Below are positions 25,776 to 34,983 of a stretch of 64,000 nucleotides of DNA, piece after piece. The notes beneath the pieces were generated by a model. That model had not been told where the DNA came from, ran no database searches, and saw only the letters and a program-made list of their open reading frames with translations. The position numbers and the translations under genes were made by a program. This DNA comes from Alkalihalobacillus sp. TS-13 (GTDB lineage Bacteria > Bacillota > Bacilli > Bacillales > Fictibacillaceae). The stretch is from NCBI RefSeq assembly GCF_019720915.1, contig NZ_JAHKSI010000001.1, forward strand, positions 992,001 to 1,056,000, read 5' to 3'. Each line of letters begins with the position of its first letter. The stretch's first letter is position 1.

Positions 25776-27716
25776 ATGGCCGATACATATTTTACGATTG
25801 GTATGGCGGGGCATATTGATCATGGTAAAACGTCGTTGACGAAAGCATTGACGAATATCGATACCGATCGTTTAAAGGAAGAAAAAGAACGAAATATTTC
25901 CATTGAGCTGGGCTATGCGCCTTTTTATTTAGAAGATGGTCTTCAGGTGTCCATCATCGATGTTCCTGGACACGAACGTTTCATCCGGCAGATGATTGCT
26001 GGTGTTGCCGGGATTGATTTTGTCATTCTCGTCGTGGCAGCAGATGAAGGAGTCATGCCGCAGACAAGAGAGCATGCGGAAATTTTAAGTTACCTTGGGA
26101 TTGAACATGCCCTCATTGCCGTCACGAAAACCAGTAAAGTTGACCCTGAAATGCTTAGCCTTGTAGAAGAGGACATCCGCAGTGAATTTACAGCAGGAAC
26201 TTTTGCGAAAGCTCCGATGTTTTTTGTAGACAGTTTGACGAAAGAAGGACTTGAAGAGCTCAAGAAGGGGATCATTGAGCAATTGCCCAAGGTTAAGCAA
26301 CGGGATTCTTCCTCAAACTTCCGGATGCCGATCGACCAGGCTTTCACTTTAAAAGGAAAAGGAGCGATTGTACGTGGAACGGTTTTTGAAGGGACCGTCC
26401 ATGAAGGGGAAGAGGTCATCCTTTTACCTCGGAATGAAAAGGTCAGGGTCCGCCAGCTCCAGGTCCACAAGCAAACGGTCCAACATGCAGTGGCGGGTCA
26501 GCGTGCCGCGATCAACGTCGGAGGGGTTTCTTTCAAGGAGATTACGCGTGGCGATCAGTTGACGACAAATCGTTCATTAAGTCCTTCGAAGACGATCGAT
26601 CTCGTTCTCGATGTGCATCGACAACTTGATTATGACCTGAAGCAACGGTCAAGAGTGAAGCTTCATACCGGAACGTCCGAAGTAATGGGGACAATTGTCT
26701 TTTTTGACCGGAATGAATTGCGTGAGAGCGATACCATGAACATTCTCTGTCAGGTTCGATTGGATGAAGAAATATCGGTATTGAGAGGGGATCGTTTTGT
26801 TCTCCGTAGACCATCTCCTATAGAGACGATTGGAGGGGGATGGGTGCTCGATCCTTTCGGTGAAAAGTATAAATTCGGGTCAGCAACGATCGATATCCTT
26901 CGGAAGAAAATGGAAGGAACAAGCGAGGAGCGGATTACACGTGCGCTTGAGAAAATGAAAGCTGCAACGGTACCCGCTCTAAGTAAGGAGATTGGGGAGC
27001 CTGAAAAAGATACAGAACGAACGGTTGAAGAAATGAAAGAACAGGACATCGTTGTCAATATTGAAACCGATCTGGTGGTGTTATACGCTGAGGTAGATTC
27101 AGTGAGAAACCATCTTGAAGGATTGCTGGAAGACTATCACAGAAAGTTCCCTTTGAGGATCGGACCTGGGAAAGCCGAGATCATACAGGAACTGAAGCCT
27201 CTTTTCCCTAGAGTAATGATCGAATTCGCGCTATTTGAATCTATAAAAAAGGAATCGCTTGTAAAAATCGGACATTACCTGAAACAGTATCGTCATACGC
27301 CTTCATTTCCGAAACAGTGGGAAAAGCGGCTGCAAAATGTCGTTCTGCAATTGAAGGAGGCTGGATTCAAACACGAAGGATTCGAGGAAATGTTCAATCA
27401 GCAGAGCATTCCTCAAGACTATTTCGAAGAATTGGAACGTTATCTGATTGAGACAGAACAAGCTGTGACGCTGGAAGACGGAACTTTCGTCCACCGAGCA
27501 GTGTTTGATAGAGCGTTGATTGCATTGCGTGATGGAACGAATTCAGAGTCTTTCACTGTACAGGATGCGAAGGCGATCCTTGAACTGTCACGTAAGTACT
27601 GTATCCTTTTCCTTGAAAAAGTAGATGCTTTAGGTATGACTGTCCGTGTCGATGATCAAAGGAAGTGGGTGAATCATAAACTTGAGAAATACCTCGGAGA
27701 GAACCCATCAAACTAA
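25776..27716 (+). CDS. selB: Selenocysteine-specific elongation factor SelB
   Basis: 646 aa. ATG 25776 with AGGTG 7 bases upstream. GTPase domain with G1 GHIDHGKT (12-19), G2 region [13 protein letters not shown] and G3 DVPGHE (62-67), EF-Tu-like barrels, then C-terminal winged helices (about 380-646) that bind the SECIS hairpin. Brings Sec-tRNA to UGA codons on the ribosome. The G4 motif reads VTKTS (116-120), with Ser120 in place of the Asp expected in TKxD. Heads a coupled operon with the glycosyltransferase and PhnDEC-like genes. Confidence 0.96.
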   Translation: MADTYFTIGMAGHIDHGKTSLTKALTNIDTDRLKEEKERNISIELGYAPFYLEDGLQVSIIDVPGHERFIRQMIAGVAGIDFVILVVAADEGVMPQTREHAEILSYLGIEHALIAVTKTSKVDPEMLSLVEEDIRSEFTAGTFAKAPMFFVDSLTKEGLEELKKGIIEQLPKVKQRDSSSNFRMPIDQAFTLKGKGAIVRGTVFEGTVHEGEEVILLPRNEKVRVRQLQVHKQTVQHAVAGQRAAINVGGVSFKEITRGDQLTTNRSLSPSKTIDLVLDVHRQLDYDLKQRSRVKLHTGTSEVMGTIVFFDRNELRESDTMNILCQVRLDEEISVLRGDRFVLRRPSPIETIGGGWVLDPFGEKYKFGSATIDILRKKMEGTSEERITRALEKMKAATVPALSKEIGEPEKDTERTVEEMKEQDIVVNIETDLVVLYAEVDSVRNHLEGLLEDYHRKFPLRIGPGKAEIIQELKPLFPRVMIEFALFESIKKESLVKIGHYLKQYRHTPSFPKQWEKRLQNVVLQLKEAGFKHEGFEEMFNQQSIPQDYFEELERYLIETEQAVTLEDGTFVHRAVFDRALIALRDGTNSESFTVQDAKAILELSRKYCILFLEKVDALGMTVRVDDQRKWVNHKLEKYLGENPSN

Positions 27717-28719
27717 AATAGGTTTTTTTAGTCCTTATCTTCATAGTCAGCGCGGTAATTCGATTACGGCTAGAAGGCTTGTGAAAGGACTCCGTGAGCT
27801 GGGATTTCCTGTCGAGGTTTTCGCGTATGAAGAGGAGAACTGGGATCGAGCGGCTCAGGAAAAAATGGTGTCCTGTGACCTCTTTCATATTTTACATTTC
27901 GACCGGTTCTCGAAGTGGACGCAGCAAAAAAAGATAAGCCTAGAAAAACCTTATATTGTCACTTCCGGCGGGACTGATGTAAATGAAAAGATGGATCATC
28001 CGATTTCAAAAGACTTACTATTGAACGCTTCCTTTATTACTGTTTTTACAGTAGAAGCTGCAGAGAAGGTCATCACAACCTACCCTGAACTCAGTGATCG
28101 GGTTGAGGTAGTGCCTCAGAGTATCTGGATTCCAGAAAAAAAGGAAGCGCTGGATATCGATTTACCTAAGGGTCGCCCTAGAATCCTTTTACCATCTGGC
28201 ATTCGGAAGGTAAAGGATGTTTTCTATGTTATGGACGAAGTTGAATCGTTGACCATCAACTACCCTGATCTGGAATTTGTCATTGCAGGCGAGCCTCTTG
28301 AAGAAGAAGAAACAGAGCTCGTCAGAAACTATGAAAACGAGCATCCATGGTTCACATATATAGGAAGTGTTCCGTTCGCATCAATGTCAGCTTTATATGA
28401 ATGGGCAGACGTGGTTATCAATACTTCGAAATCTGAAGGACAGCCAATTGCACTGATGGAAGCCCTATATCATGGGAAACCGGTTATCGCCAGGAAAAAT
28501 GCGGGTAATGAAAGCTTGATCGATCACGGGAACAATGGCTTTATTTTTGAAAATCCGACGCAATTCAAGGGGCAATTTTTACAAATGATCAATGATGAAA
28601 ATCTCTATGAACAACTGTCAAAAAAGGGCAGGGATCGGATGCTGAATGAATTTTCCCTTGAGAAAGAAATGCAGCAATATCAAGCAATTTATCAATCCAT
28701 AAGAGGTGAACAACTATGA
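27682..28719 (+). CDS. GT4-family glycosyltransferase in the selB operon
   Basis: 345 aa. The only plausible start is TTG 27682, which overlaps the end of selB by 35 bases. GT-B fold: N-terminal [40 protein letters not shown] and VVPQSI; the C-terminal donor site has FVIAGEPLEEEE and the EX7E motif in SEGQPIALMEALYHGKPVIA. The GNxxTA start, a GTD block and a QS block recall SenB selenosugar synthases (family GT4), but this is memory-based. Neighbours suggest a selenium-linked sugar product; an unrelated sugar transfer is possible. Its stop overlaps the phnD-like start by 4 bases. Confidence 0.8.
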   Translation: MRNTSERTHQTKIGFFSPYLHSQRGNSITARRLVKGLRELGFPVEVFAYEEENWDRAAQEKMVSCDLFHILHFDRFSKWTQQKKISLEKPYIVTSGGTDVNEKMDHPISKDLLLNASFITVFTVEAAEKVITTYPELSDRVEVVPQSIWIPEKKEALDIDLPKGRPRILLPSGIRKVKDVFYVMDEVESLTINYPDLEFVIAGEPLEEEETELVRNYENEHPWFTYIGSVPFASMSALYEWADVVINTSKSEGQPIALMEALYHGKPVIARKNAGNESLIDHGNNGFIFENPTQFKGQFLQMINDENLYEQLSKKGRDRMLNEFSLEKEMQQYQAIYQSIRGEQL

Positions 28720-29606
28720 AAAAATTATTTGCAATGGTGATAGTCTTTCTTTTAGCGGTTCTTGCAGCATGTGACGGTGGCGATGAAAAGGAAGGATCGG
28801 ATCAAAAGGATGAAGAACTGACCATCGGCGTCATCCCTTCCCAAACAGAAGGTGAAATGCAAGGAGCGATGGATAAGCTCCAGGAAAAACTATCTAAGGA
28901 ACTGGATCGTGAAGTCAAAATTGATACATACCCTGACTACAACGGGGTAGTCGAAGCAATGAACTATGAAAAGATTGATATGGCGTTTTTCGGACCATTG
29001 ACGTATGTCATCGCCCATGAAAAGAGTGGAGCTGAGGCGATCATTACACAACTCGTTGATGGTGAACCGTTTTATCATTCTTACATCATCACCCATAAAG
29101 ACAATCCCTATGAGTCTCTTGAAGACCTGTTGAAAGAAAGTAAAGAGGTAGATTTCGCGTTTGGTGACCCGAACTCGACTTCAGGCTCGTTGATTCCTAG
29201 CATCGAATTGAAAGATCGTAACGTTTATACCGATAAAGACAATCACGAATTCAAAACAGTACGATTCACTGGCTCACATGACGCAACATCCTTAGCAGTG
29301 CAGAACAAACAAGTGACTGCTGGAGCGGTTGACAGTGCAATCTACAATCAACTCGTTGAAGCTGGGACAGTCGATGGTAATCAATTAAAAGTCATTTGGG
29401 AATCTGACAAGCTGTTCCAATACCCTTGGGCGGTCAATAAAGGAATGGATGAAGAAACGAAAAAGAAACTGCAAGAGGTTTTCGTTGGAATAGAAGATGA
29501 AGAAATCTTGGATGCATTCGGAGCTTCTGGTTTCACCGAGGCAAGCAACGAAGATTATGAAAGTATCCGTAAAGCTGCTATTAAGCAGGGAGTTATAGAG
29601 GAGTAG
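28716..29606 (+). CDS. PhnD-type ABC substrate-binding lipoprotein
   Basis: 296 aa with lipobox LAACD (Cys19), tethered outside the membrane. PhnD/PtxB/PstS-like periplasmic fold type II: ELTIGVIPSQTEGEMQG (35-51), MAFFGPLTYV, FGDPNSTSGSLIPSIE (phosphonate/phosphite oxyanion loop) and FTGSHDATSLAVQNKQV. Family members bind phosphonate, phosphite or phosphate. As part of the selB operon, a selenium oxyanion, selenophosphate-like compound or seleno-sugar is a candidate ligand (inference). Confidence 0.9.
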   Translation: MKKLFAMVIVFLLAVLAACDGGDEKEGSDQKDEELTIGVIPSQTEGEMQGAMDKLQEKLSKELDREVKIDTYPDYNGVVEAMNYEKIDMAFFGPLTYVIAHEKSGAEAIITQLVDGEPFYHSYIITHKDNPYESLEDLLKESKEVDFAFGDPNSTSGSLIPSIELKDRNVYTDKDNHEFKTVRFTGSHDATSLAVQNKQVTAGAVDSAIYNQLVEAGTVDGNQLKVIWESDKLFQYPWAVNKGMDEETKKKLQEVFVGIEDEEILDAFGASGFTEASNEDYESIRKAAIKQGVIEE

Positions 29607-29611
29607 ATTTC

Positions 29612-30370
29612 ATGGCTTGGTTCAAGAGGCGCCACTTATATATTGCGCTAGGTCTTATCGTAGTCATTCACATGAGTATGCGCGCAACAGAGTTCGATCT
29701 TGCAAAATTCAAGGATTTTCGGAATATGATTGACTTTTTGTCTGGTTGGTTCCCGATGAATATGGAAATTTTGCCGAGGATGATCATGGAGAGTCTTGAT
29801 ACATTGGCCATGGCATTCCTGGGCAGTTTCCTTGGACTCGTTTTTGCATTGCCACTAGCATTCGCGGCGGCTCGGAACACGAGCCGTTCATCTTTTTTAT
29901 ATGGCTTTTTCCGTATCAGTCTCAGTTTTTTGAGATCGGTACCTGAAATCGTGTTCGGTTTGATCTTTTTGACTGCTTTGGGATTAGGACCATTTCCAGC
30001 CGTTCTTGCAATCATCCTTCATAATATTGGTGTGCTCGGAAAACTGATTTCAGAACTGATCGAAGCAGCGGAAGTCGGTCCTCAAGAAGCGATGAAATCT
30101 GTTGGTGCAACAGGGTGGATTGCGAATATCTTTTCGATTCTCCCACAAATTTGGCCGAATGTATTATCGCATTATTTCTATAGGTTCGAAGTAGCAATCC
30201 GGACATCACTCATTTTGGGCTTTATCGGCGGAGGAGGTATCGGGCAGCAGTTGTTCAACCATTTTAAAGTATTCGCTTATTCTTCCGTAGCGATTGATGT
30301 GCTTCTGATCATGATCATGGTGGTCTTTGTGGACTTCGCAGGCAGTAAAATCAGGGAAAAGGTGATTTGA
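29612..30370 (+). CDS. PhnE-type ABC transporter permease
   Basis: 252 aa, about five or six membrane helices. Family features: MESLDTLAMAFLGSFLGLVF, the EAA-type loop EAAEVGPQEAMKSVGATGW (about 151-169) that contacts the ATPase, and GFIGGGGIGQQLFNHFK near the C-terminus. Starts 5 bases after the binding protein gene and its stop overlaps the ATPase start by one base. Forms the membrane channel of the importer. Confidence 0.92.
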   Translation: MAWFKRRHLYIALGLIVVIHMSMRATEFDLAKFKDFRNMIDFLSGWFPMNMEILPRMIMESLDTLAMAFLGSFLGLVFALPLAFAAARNTSRSSFLYGFFRISLSFLRSVPEIVFGLIFLTALGLGPFPAVLAIILHNIGVLGKLISELIEAAEVGPQEAMKSVGATGWIANIFSILPQIWPNVLSHYFYRFEVAIRTSLILGFIGGGGIGQQLFNHFKVFAYSSVAIDVLLIMIMVVFVDFAGSKIREKVI

Positions 30371-31122
30371 TGGAGAAGGGACCAATTATCAAGCTTGAAC
30401 ATGTAACTGTCCGATATCGACGTTCAGATAAAGATGCATTATCTGATTTCAATCTGGAGCTCCATCCGGGGGAATTTATTTGTGTATTAGGGAAAAGCGG
30501 TGCAGGGAAGTCGACGATGATCCGTTGTTTGAATGGTTTACACATGCCAACAGGAGGAAGCGTCAACTTTCTAGGAGAAGATATCACCAAGCTTAATGAA
30601 TCAGCCCTAAGGAAAGTACGCACAAACATGGGAATGATTTTCCAGCATTTCAACCTCATTCCTCGTCTATCTGTTATGCAAAATGTGCTAACAGGTACGT
30701 TCGGAAAAAGAAACGATTTGAAAAATTTGATCGGCTATTTTTCAAAAGTGGAAAAAGAAGAGGCGCTCAGGGCGATCAGTAGTGTGGAATTGACAGATCA
30801 TCAGTATAAAAGGGTGGAACATTTAAGTGGAGGACAAAAGCAGCGTGTGGCCATAGCGCGTGCATTGCTTCAGAAGCCCAAAGTGTTTCTCGGAGATGAA
30901 CCTGTCGCAAGTCTCGATCCAGGGACAGCGAATCGTATCTTTAATCTCATCCAGCGGATCCACAAGAAACATGAGCTTGTTACACTCATCAATGTCCATG
31001 ATGTGACATTAGCCAAACGGTATGCGACAAGAGTACTCGCCTTGAAGGACGGAAAGCTGATCTATGATGGCCCACCAGATGGCGTATCGGAAGAGTGGCT
31101 CAGCCGGATTTATGATGAATAG
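30370..31122 (+). CDS. PhnC-type ABC transporter ATPase
   Basis: 250 aa from ATG 30370 (AAAAGGTGA upstream; a TTG one codon earlier is possible). Walker A GKSGAGKST, Q-loop MGMIFQHFNLI, signature LSGGQKQRVAIARALL, Walker B VFLGDEPVASLD and switch His in INVHDVTLA. Energises uptake by the PhnD/PhnE-like partners. Last gene of the selB operon, followed by a terminator. Confidence 0.95.
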   Translation: MEKGPIIKLEHVTVRYRRSDKDALSDFNLELHPGEFICVLGKSGAGKSTMIRCLNGLHMPTGGSVNFLGEDITKLNESALRKVRTNMGMIFQHFNLIPRLSVMQNVLTGTFGKRNDLKNLIGYFSKVEKEEALRAISSVELTDHQYKRVEHLSGGQKQRVAIARALLQKPKVFLGDEPVASLDPGTANRIFNLIQRIHKKHELVTLINVHDVTLAKRYATRVLALKDGKLIYDGPPDGVSEEWLSRIYDE

Positions 31123-31196
31123 TGGGACAAGTGTACGTTAGAAGGAAAATAGACCTCTAAAGCTGATTACTTCAATTTATAGTTAACAAGAACATT

Positions 31197-31237
31197 AAAA
31201 CGCAAGTGGTTTTGTATCAAATCACCTGCGTTTTTTT
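31197..31237 (+). terminator. Terminator of the selB operon
   Basis: AAAACGCAGGTGATTTGATAC-type stem: AAAACGCAAGTG / CACCTGCGTTTT with a T7 tail. Confidence 0.88.
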
Positions 31238-31380
31238 AGTGTGTTAAATCATTTCCAATAGCGTTTTTCACGAAAAGGGAAGCAACCTATATTCTTTTGT
31301 TTGAAATGCAATTTAGATATCAATACACAATAGTTGCATTGGACATTTATTTTGACCTATACTATGGGCAGGTGATGTAA

Positions 31381-31848
31381 ATGAATAAACAGGATAACAC
31401 ACAAAATATTGAGGAAATCAGATATTTATTTATCGTCATGGCTCGGCAATTTGGCCTACTTCAAAAGGAAAGTTCTCAATGTTGCGGGGTGACAATGGTC
31501 CAGAGTCATATCCTTTACGAAATTAAAATGATGAGCCATCTATCCCTAAATGATTTGGCAAAAAGACTGGGGTTAGACAACAGTACCACCAGCCGTCATG
31601 TTCACGGACTGGTCGAAAAAGGATATGTACAGCGACAATCGGATCCTAATGATCGTCGTTATGTGACCCTTGGCTTAACCGAACAAGGTGCTAAGCTTGA
31701 AGAAAAAATCAGCCTAATCACATCAAATTACATTACAGATCTTTTCAGCCAACTTCCAGAAGGTAAAATGGATTCCATTTCTTCTGAATTAAAGTTGTTG
31801 ACCGAAGCGATGTGTCGGAGTGAATTTTGTTGCCAGCCACCTCTCTAA
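31381..31848 (+). CDS. MarR-family regulator with cysteine pairs
   Basis: 155 aa, start ATG with GGTGATGTAA context. Winged helix with LNDLAKRLGLDNSTTSRHV and the wing SDPNDRRYVTLGLTEQG. Two cysteine clusters stand out: SSQCCGVT at about 37-41 and CRSEFCCQPPL at the very end. Such pairs in a MarR protein fit a thiol or metalloid sensor. The neighbouring flavin monooxygenase and MFS exporter resemble arsenic cassettes, so trivalent arsenic sensing is a reasonable guess (inference). Confidence 0.85.
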   Translation: MNKQDNTQNIEEIRYLFIVMARQFGLLQKESSQCCGVTMVQSHILYEIKMMSHLSLNDLAKRLGLDNSTTSRHVHGLVEKGYVQRQSDPNDRRYVTLGLTEQGAKLEEKISLITSNYITDLFSQLPEGKMDSISSELKLLTEAMCRSEFCCQPPL

Positions 31849-31850
31849 CG

Positions 31851-31876
31851 AAGGAAAAGCCACTTGGCTTTTTTCT
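31851..31876 (+). terminator. Terminator after the MarR gene
   Basis: AAAAGCCA-CTT-TGGCTTTT stem with T6 tail. Confidence 0.85.
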
Positions 31877-32001
31877 TTGAATAATAATTGTATACAGCAA
31901 TAGTTGTTAAAAAGGATTAAATAAAACATTGGAAACGAGAGGTCTTTTATTGAAACTTTTTTGATTTTGTTTGTAGAGCTAATGAAAGGAGGTGAGAAGG
32001 C

Positions 32002-32127
32002 GTGACAGAGAAAAAAGAGAACGCCATTAAACAGTTTATAAATCAGTTTAAACAGGCAAAAAAGGATTGTTGTGTGGTTAAGATTGAGGAAGATACTTCT
32101 GGACAAAACACATCCACAAAACAATAA
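32002..32127 (+). CDS. 41-aa Cys-Cys peptide in the MarR/monooxygenase cluster
   Basis: GTG start with AAAGGAGGTGAGAAGG, a near-perfect ribosome site, so the short gene is probably real. Sequence begins MTEKKENAIKQFINQFKQA, then KKDCCVVKIEED and a polar tail. Helical and highly charged, with one adjacent cysteine pair, echoing the CC pairs of the regulator upstream. No family recognised. May bind a metalloid or soft metal. Confidence 0.6.
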   Translation: MTEKKENAIKQFINQFKQAKKDCCVVKIEEDTSGQNTSTKQ

Positions 32128-32139
32128 TAACGGATAGCT

Positions 32140-32258
32140 GGGACTGTCCTAAAAGAAAAGTGTCAGACACCTCCAACACAACATTTTGTATCAATACCAC
32201 GATTTTTCTTAAAATGTTGTTAAGTTCGGTGATAGTCAGACACTTTTGTGACAGCCCC
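32140..32258. mobile_element. MITE-like element with terminal inverted repeats
   Basis: About 119 bp beginning GGGACTGTC and ending GACAGCCCC, with inner GTGTCAGACAC near the left end and TCAGACACTTTT near the right end forming a long imperfect inverted repeat. It has no coding capacity. It splits the Cys-Cys peptide gene from the monooxygenase gene. A half-copy of the left end occurs at 54384-54413. Confidence 0.65.
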
Positions 32259-32282
32259 AGGTCCCATTGGGGGGAGCATAAG

Positions 32283-33347
32283 ATGTATGATGCCATCGTT
32301 ATAGGAGCTGGTCAGGGTGGTTTAGCAGCAGGATATTACCTGAAACGAAATAAACTGGATTATCTAATTTTGGAAGCGAGTGACCAGACTGCCGGTTCTT
32401 GGCCAAAGTATTATGATAGTTTGACCTTATTTTCACCAATTCGCTACTCTTCACTACCAGGTTTGGCAATTCCAGGACACCCGGATAGTTATCCACTGAA
32501 AGAGGAGGTTATCCGATATTTGAATAAATACCGAACACATTTCAACCTCCATGTAAAAACAAACAAAAAAGTCATTGGTGTTTCCAAAAATAGTCGATCT
32601 TTTACTGTCACTATTCAGGATGGTACTACGTATCAAGCGAAAGCTATAATAAATGCCACCGGTGCTTTTAATCATCCTTATATCCCTCATATAGAAGGTG
32701 AAGAATTCTTCGAGGGAAGAGTTCTCCATACCTATCAATACAAACGACCAGAATCCTTTGAAGGGGAAAGGGTATTGGTTGTCGGGGGAAGAAATTCTGC
32801 TGTCCAGGTTGCTGTTGAACTAGCCCGTGTAGCAGAAGTAAGTCTTGCAACAAGGACACCGATTAAGTATTTACCACAGAAGTTTCTCGGTAAGGATGGT
32901 CATTTCTGGGGACGTGTTATTGGTGTCGACACATTTCCAATTGGCCTGTGGAAAACAGTAAGGGATAAAGAACCCGTAATTGATCTTGGTGGATTCAAAC
33001 AGTCTATTGAGGTTGATCGAAACCCCGATCAACGAACGATGTTCAAGAAATTTACAAAGAATGGCGTAGAGTGGACAGATGGCAATATCGAACGAATCGA
33101 CTCAGTCATATTTGCCACGGGCTTTAAACCAACTTTCCCTTACTTGGAATCCTTACCAGAGGCAGTTGGAGAGGATGGTTTTGCACTTCAGAGAGGCGGG
33201 ATCAGTACGACCATTGAAGGATTGTATTATGTTGGTCTGCACTGGCAAAGAAATCATGCATCCGCAACACTGCGGGGGGTTGGACCTGATGCAAAATTCA
33301 TTCTGAAACGGCTGAAGAAATATTTACGCTCCATCCAAAATAATTGA
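32283..33347 (+). CDS. Flavin-containing monooxygenase (ArsO/CzcO-like)
   Basis: 354 aa from ATG 32283 (GGGGGGAG 8 bases upstream; the frame is open further but that part lies in the MITE). FAD motif GAGQGGLAAGYYLKR (about 8-22), NADPH motif VVGGRNSAVQVAVELA and the FATGFKPTFPYL block, as in COG2072 flavoproteins. Relatives called ArsO occur in arsenic operons. Substrate unproven; context with a Cys-rich MarR and an MFS exporter supports metalloid or organoarsenical handling. Confidence 0.82.
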   Translation: MYDAIVIGAGQGGLAAGYYLKRNKLDYLILEASDQTAGSWPKYYDSLTLFSPIRYSSLPGLAIPGHPDSYPLKEEVIRYLNKYRTHFNLHVKTNKKVIGVSKNSRSFTVTIQDGTTYQAKAIINATGAFNHPYIPHIEGEEFFEGRVLHTYQYKRPESFEGERVLVVGGRNSAVQVAVELARVAEVSLATRTPIKYLPQKFLGKDGHFWGRVIGVDTFPIGLWKTVRDKEPVIDLGGFKQSIEVDRNPDQRTMFKKFTKNGVEWTDGNIERIDSVIFATGFKPTFPYLESLPEAVGEDGFALQRGGISTTIEGLYYVGLHWQRNHASATLRGVGPDAKFILKRLKKYLRSIQNN

Positions 33348-33371
33348 TGGAATATGGTAAAAGAGGATAAA

Positions 33372-34589
33372 ATGCGACAAATAAACAACAAAACCCTTGT
33401 TAAGTTGGTGGGCCTAATAACGGCCGTCTGTGGTTTGGGCGATGCGATGCTTTTTATCGTCTTACCCATCTATTACCCTGATTTCGGGCTGACATTTTTG
33501 TGGCAGGTCGGCGTCCTCCTGTCTATTAACCGGTTTATCCGGCTTCCAATCAACCCTCTTGTTGGTTGGTTTTATCTGAGAATGAGTAAACGAGCGGGGC
33601 TTCTTCTTGCAGTTTTGTTAGCAATAGGAACCACTTTTTCATACGGTTGGCTGCAAAATTTCTGGCTATTGTTCATTGCGCGTTGCGTGTGGGGAGTGGC
33701 TTGGTCGTTTCTACGTCTTGGCGGATACCTTACAGTTTTGGAGGCTTCATCTAATCACAATCGTGGTCATTTCATTGGCATATACAATGGACTAGCTGGA
33801 TTAGGGGGATTAGTTGGAATGCTAGCTGGTGGTTTGATGACAGACCTGATCAACATAAAGATTGTAACGAATACCTTTAGTATGATTACACTGCTGGTCA
33901 TTCCCTTCGTTATCAAATATATACCTTCTTCAGTCCCGACTTCCAAAATGGAAAAAGGATGGATTACCCAAAAAAGAGGTTATTCATCTATTTGGAAAAC
34001 GAAGGATTTCCTGATTGTTTTAGGATCTGGCCTATTAATCCCTTTGGTTGTCCATGGTGTATTTGCTTCCACTTTAAGTACTATGATTTCGAAGCAATTA
34101 TCTTCCATTCCTGAAGTTGCAGGTGTTGGAATAGGTGCTGCTTCATTAGCAGGAATCATTCAAGCAATACGTTAGGGATGGGATCCTTACTTAGCCCCTT
34201 TTGTAGGGAGGACTTCAGATCGGTCGGGGCAGCGGGAACCTTTATTGATTGTTTCGATGTTGGGGGGCTCACTTTTCTTTGCGCTCATTCCATTTGGTGA
34301 ATCATGGTTCATTCTCATTCTTTTCCTTCTGGGATTTCAATTGATGTCCACCTTAATGACCACGTTAAGTGATTCGCTTGCCTCTGATACCGCTTCACTG
34401 ATTTCGAGGGTGAAAGTCATGACAGCATATACCATTACGGTTGATATTGGTTCTGCATTAGGTCCTCTATTGGGTTATTTCATAATCGATTGGATAGGGA
34501 TTTATTACTTGTATTGGATGGTTAGTAGTTTATTGTTTTTTCTGGCCTTAGTTTGGTATGTATTCATTGTAAAAATACCTTCTAAATAA
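33372..34589 (+). pseudogene. MFS exporter interrupted by an in-frame TAG
   Basis: ATG 33372 (AGAGGA upstream). The frame stays the same for 406 codons but has TAG at 34173-34175 (codon 268): the text before it ends AGIIQAIR and resumes GWDPYLAPFVGRTSDRSGQR, with membrane helices on both sides, so a 12-helix MFS protein was intact until a recent nonsense change. No other stop or frameshift is visible. It follows the monooxygenase by 24 bases. A sequencing error is the main alternative. Confidence 0.8.
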
Positions 34590-34599
34590 AATTTTTCAA

Positions 34600-34622
34600 G
34601 GAACTGAACCGTCAGTTTTTTT
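34600..34622 (+). terminator. Terminator after the MFS gene
   Basis: AACTGA-ACCG-TCAGTT hairpin followed by T7. Confidence 0.85.
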
Positions 34623-34663
34623 AAGGCTCTTTTAGTAAAGCTTGTGTTTTTTGATCCGTGGGA

Positions 34664-34766
34664 AATATACTCGCTTTTCGCGGGCGAACTGCAAGCCTCC
34701 TCACTCGTTCCTCGTTGTGGGGTCTCGCTTGGCTCGCTATTACCGCAGGAGTCTCGTATATTTCAA
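34664..34766 (-). repeat. Interspersed repeat, copy D (short form)
   Basis: On the minus strand: ACGAGACTCCTGCGGTAATA, AGCGAGCCAAGCGAGACCCC, GTGAGGAGGCTTGCAGTTCG and CCCGCGAAAAGCGAGTATAT. It lacks the whole 200-base middle block of copies A-C and F, so it may be the ancestral palindrome or a deletion product. Confidence 0.85.
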
Positions 34767-34849
34767 CCACTTACAGATTCCATCAATCAAAAGTTTTTTA
34801 AATAGCAACAAACCTTTATAAAACAGCCTTTTTTAAATATGATTTAGAA

Positions 34850-34890
34850 AGGAAACCACGGAGAATGTTAATTTCTCCGTGGTTTTCCTT
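34850..34890. terminator. Bidirectional hairpin terminator near metC
   Basis: AAACCACGGAGAA / TTCTCCGTGGTTT with T-rich flanks; about 100 bases past the metC stop on the minus strand. Confidence 0.85.
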
Positions 34891-34983
34891 CTTATGAATT
34901 CATTTAAGTAAGCACCTTGTGAATAAGTCCTTATACTCACAAGCTTGCATTCTCATTTTTTATTGATTCGGAATCCCTCTAAT

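Noticed and set aside
34173-34175. TAG as a recoded sense codon (pyrrolysine or readthrough)
   Set aside because: No tRNA-Pyl or pyl genes are visible, it is a single case, and the stop is not TGA, so the Sec system cannot explain it. A nonsense mutation or read error is simpler.
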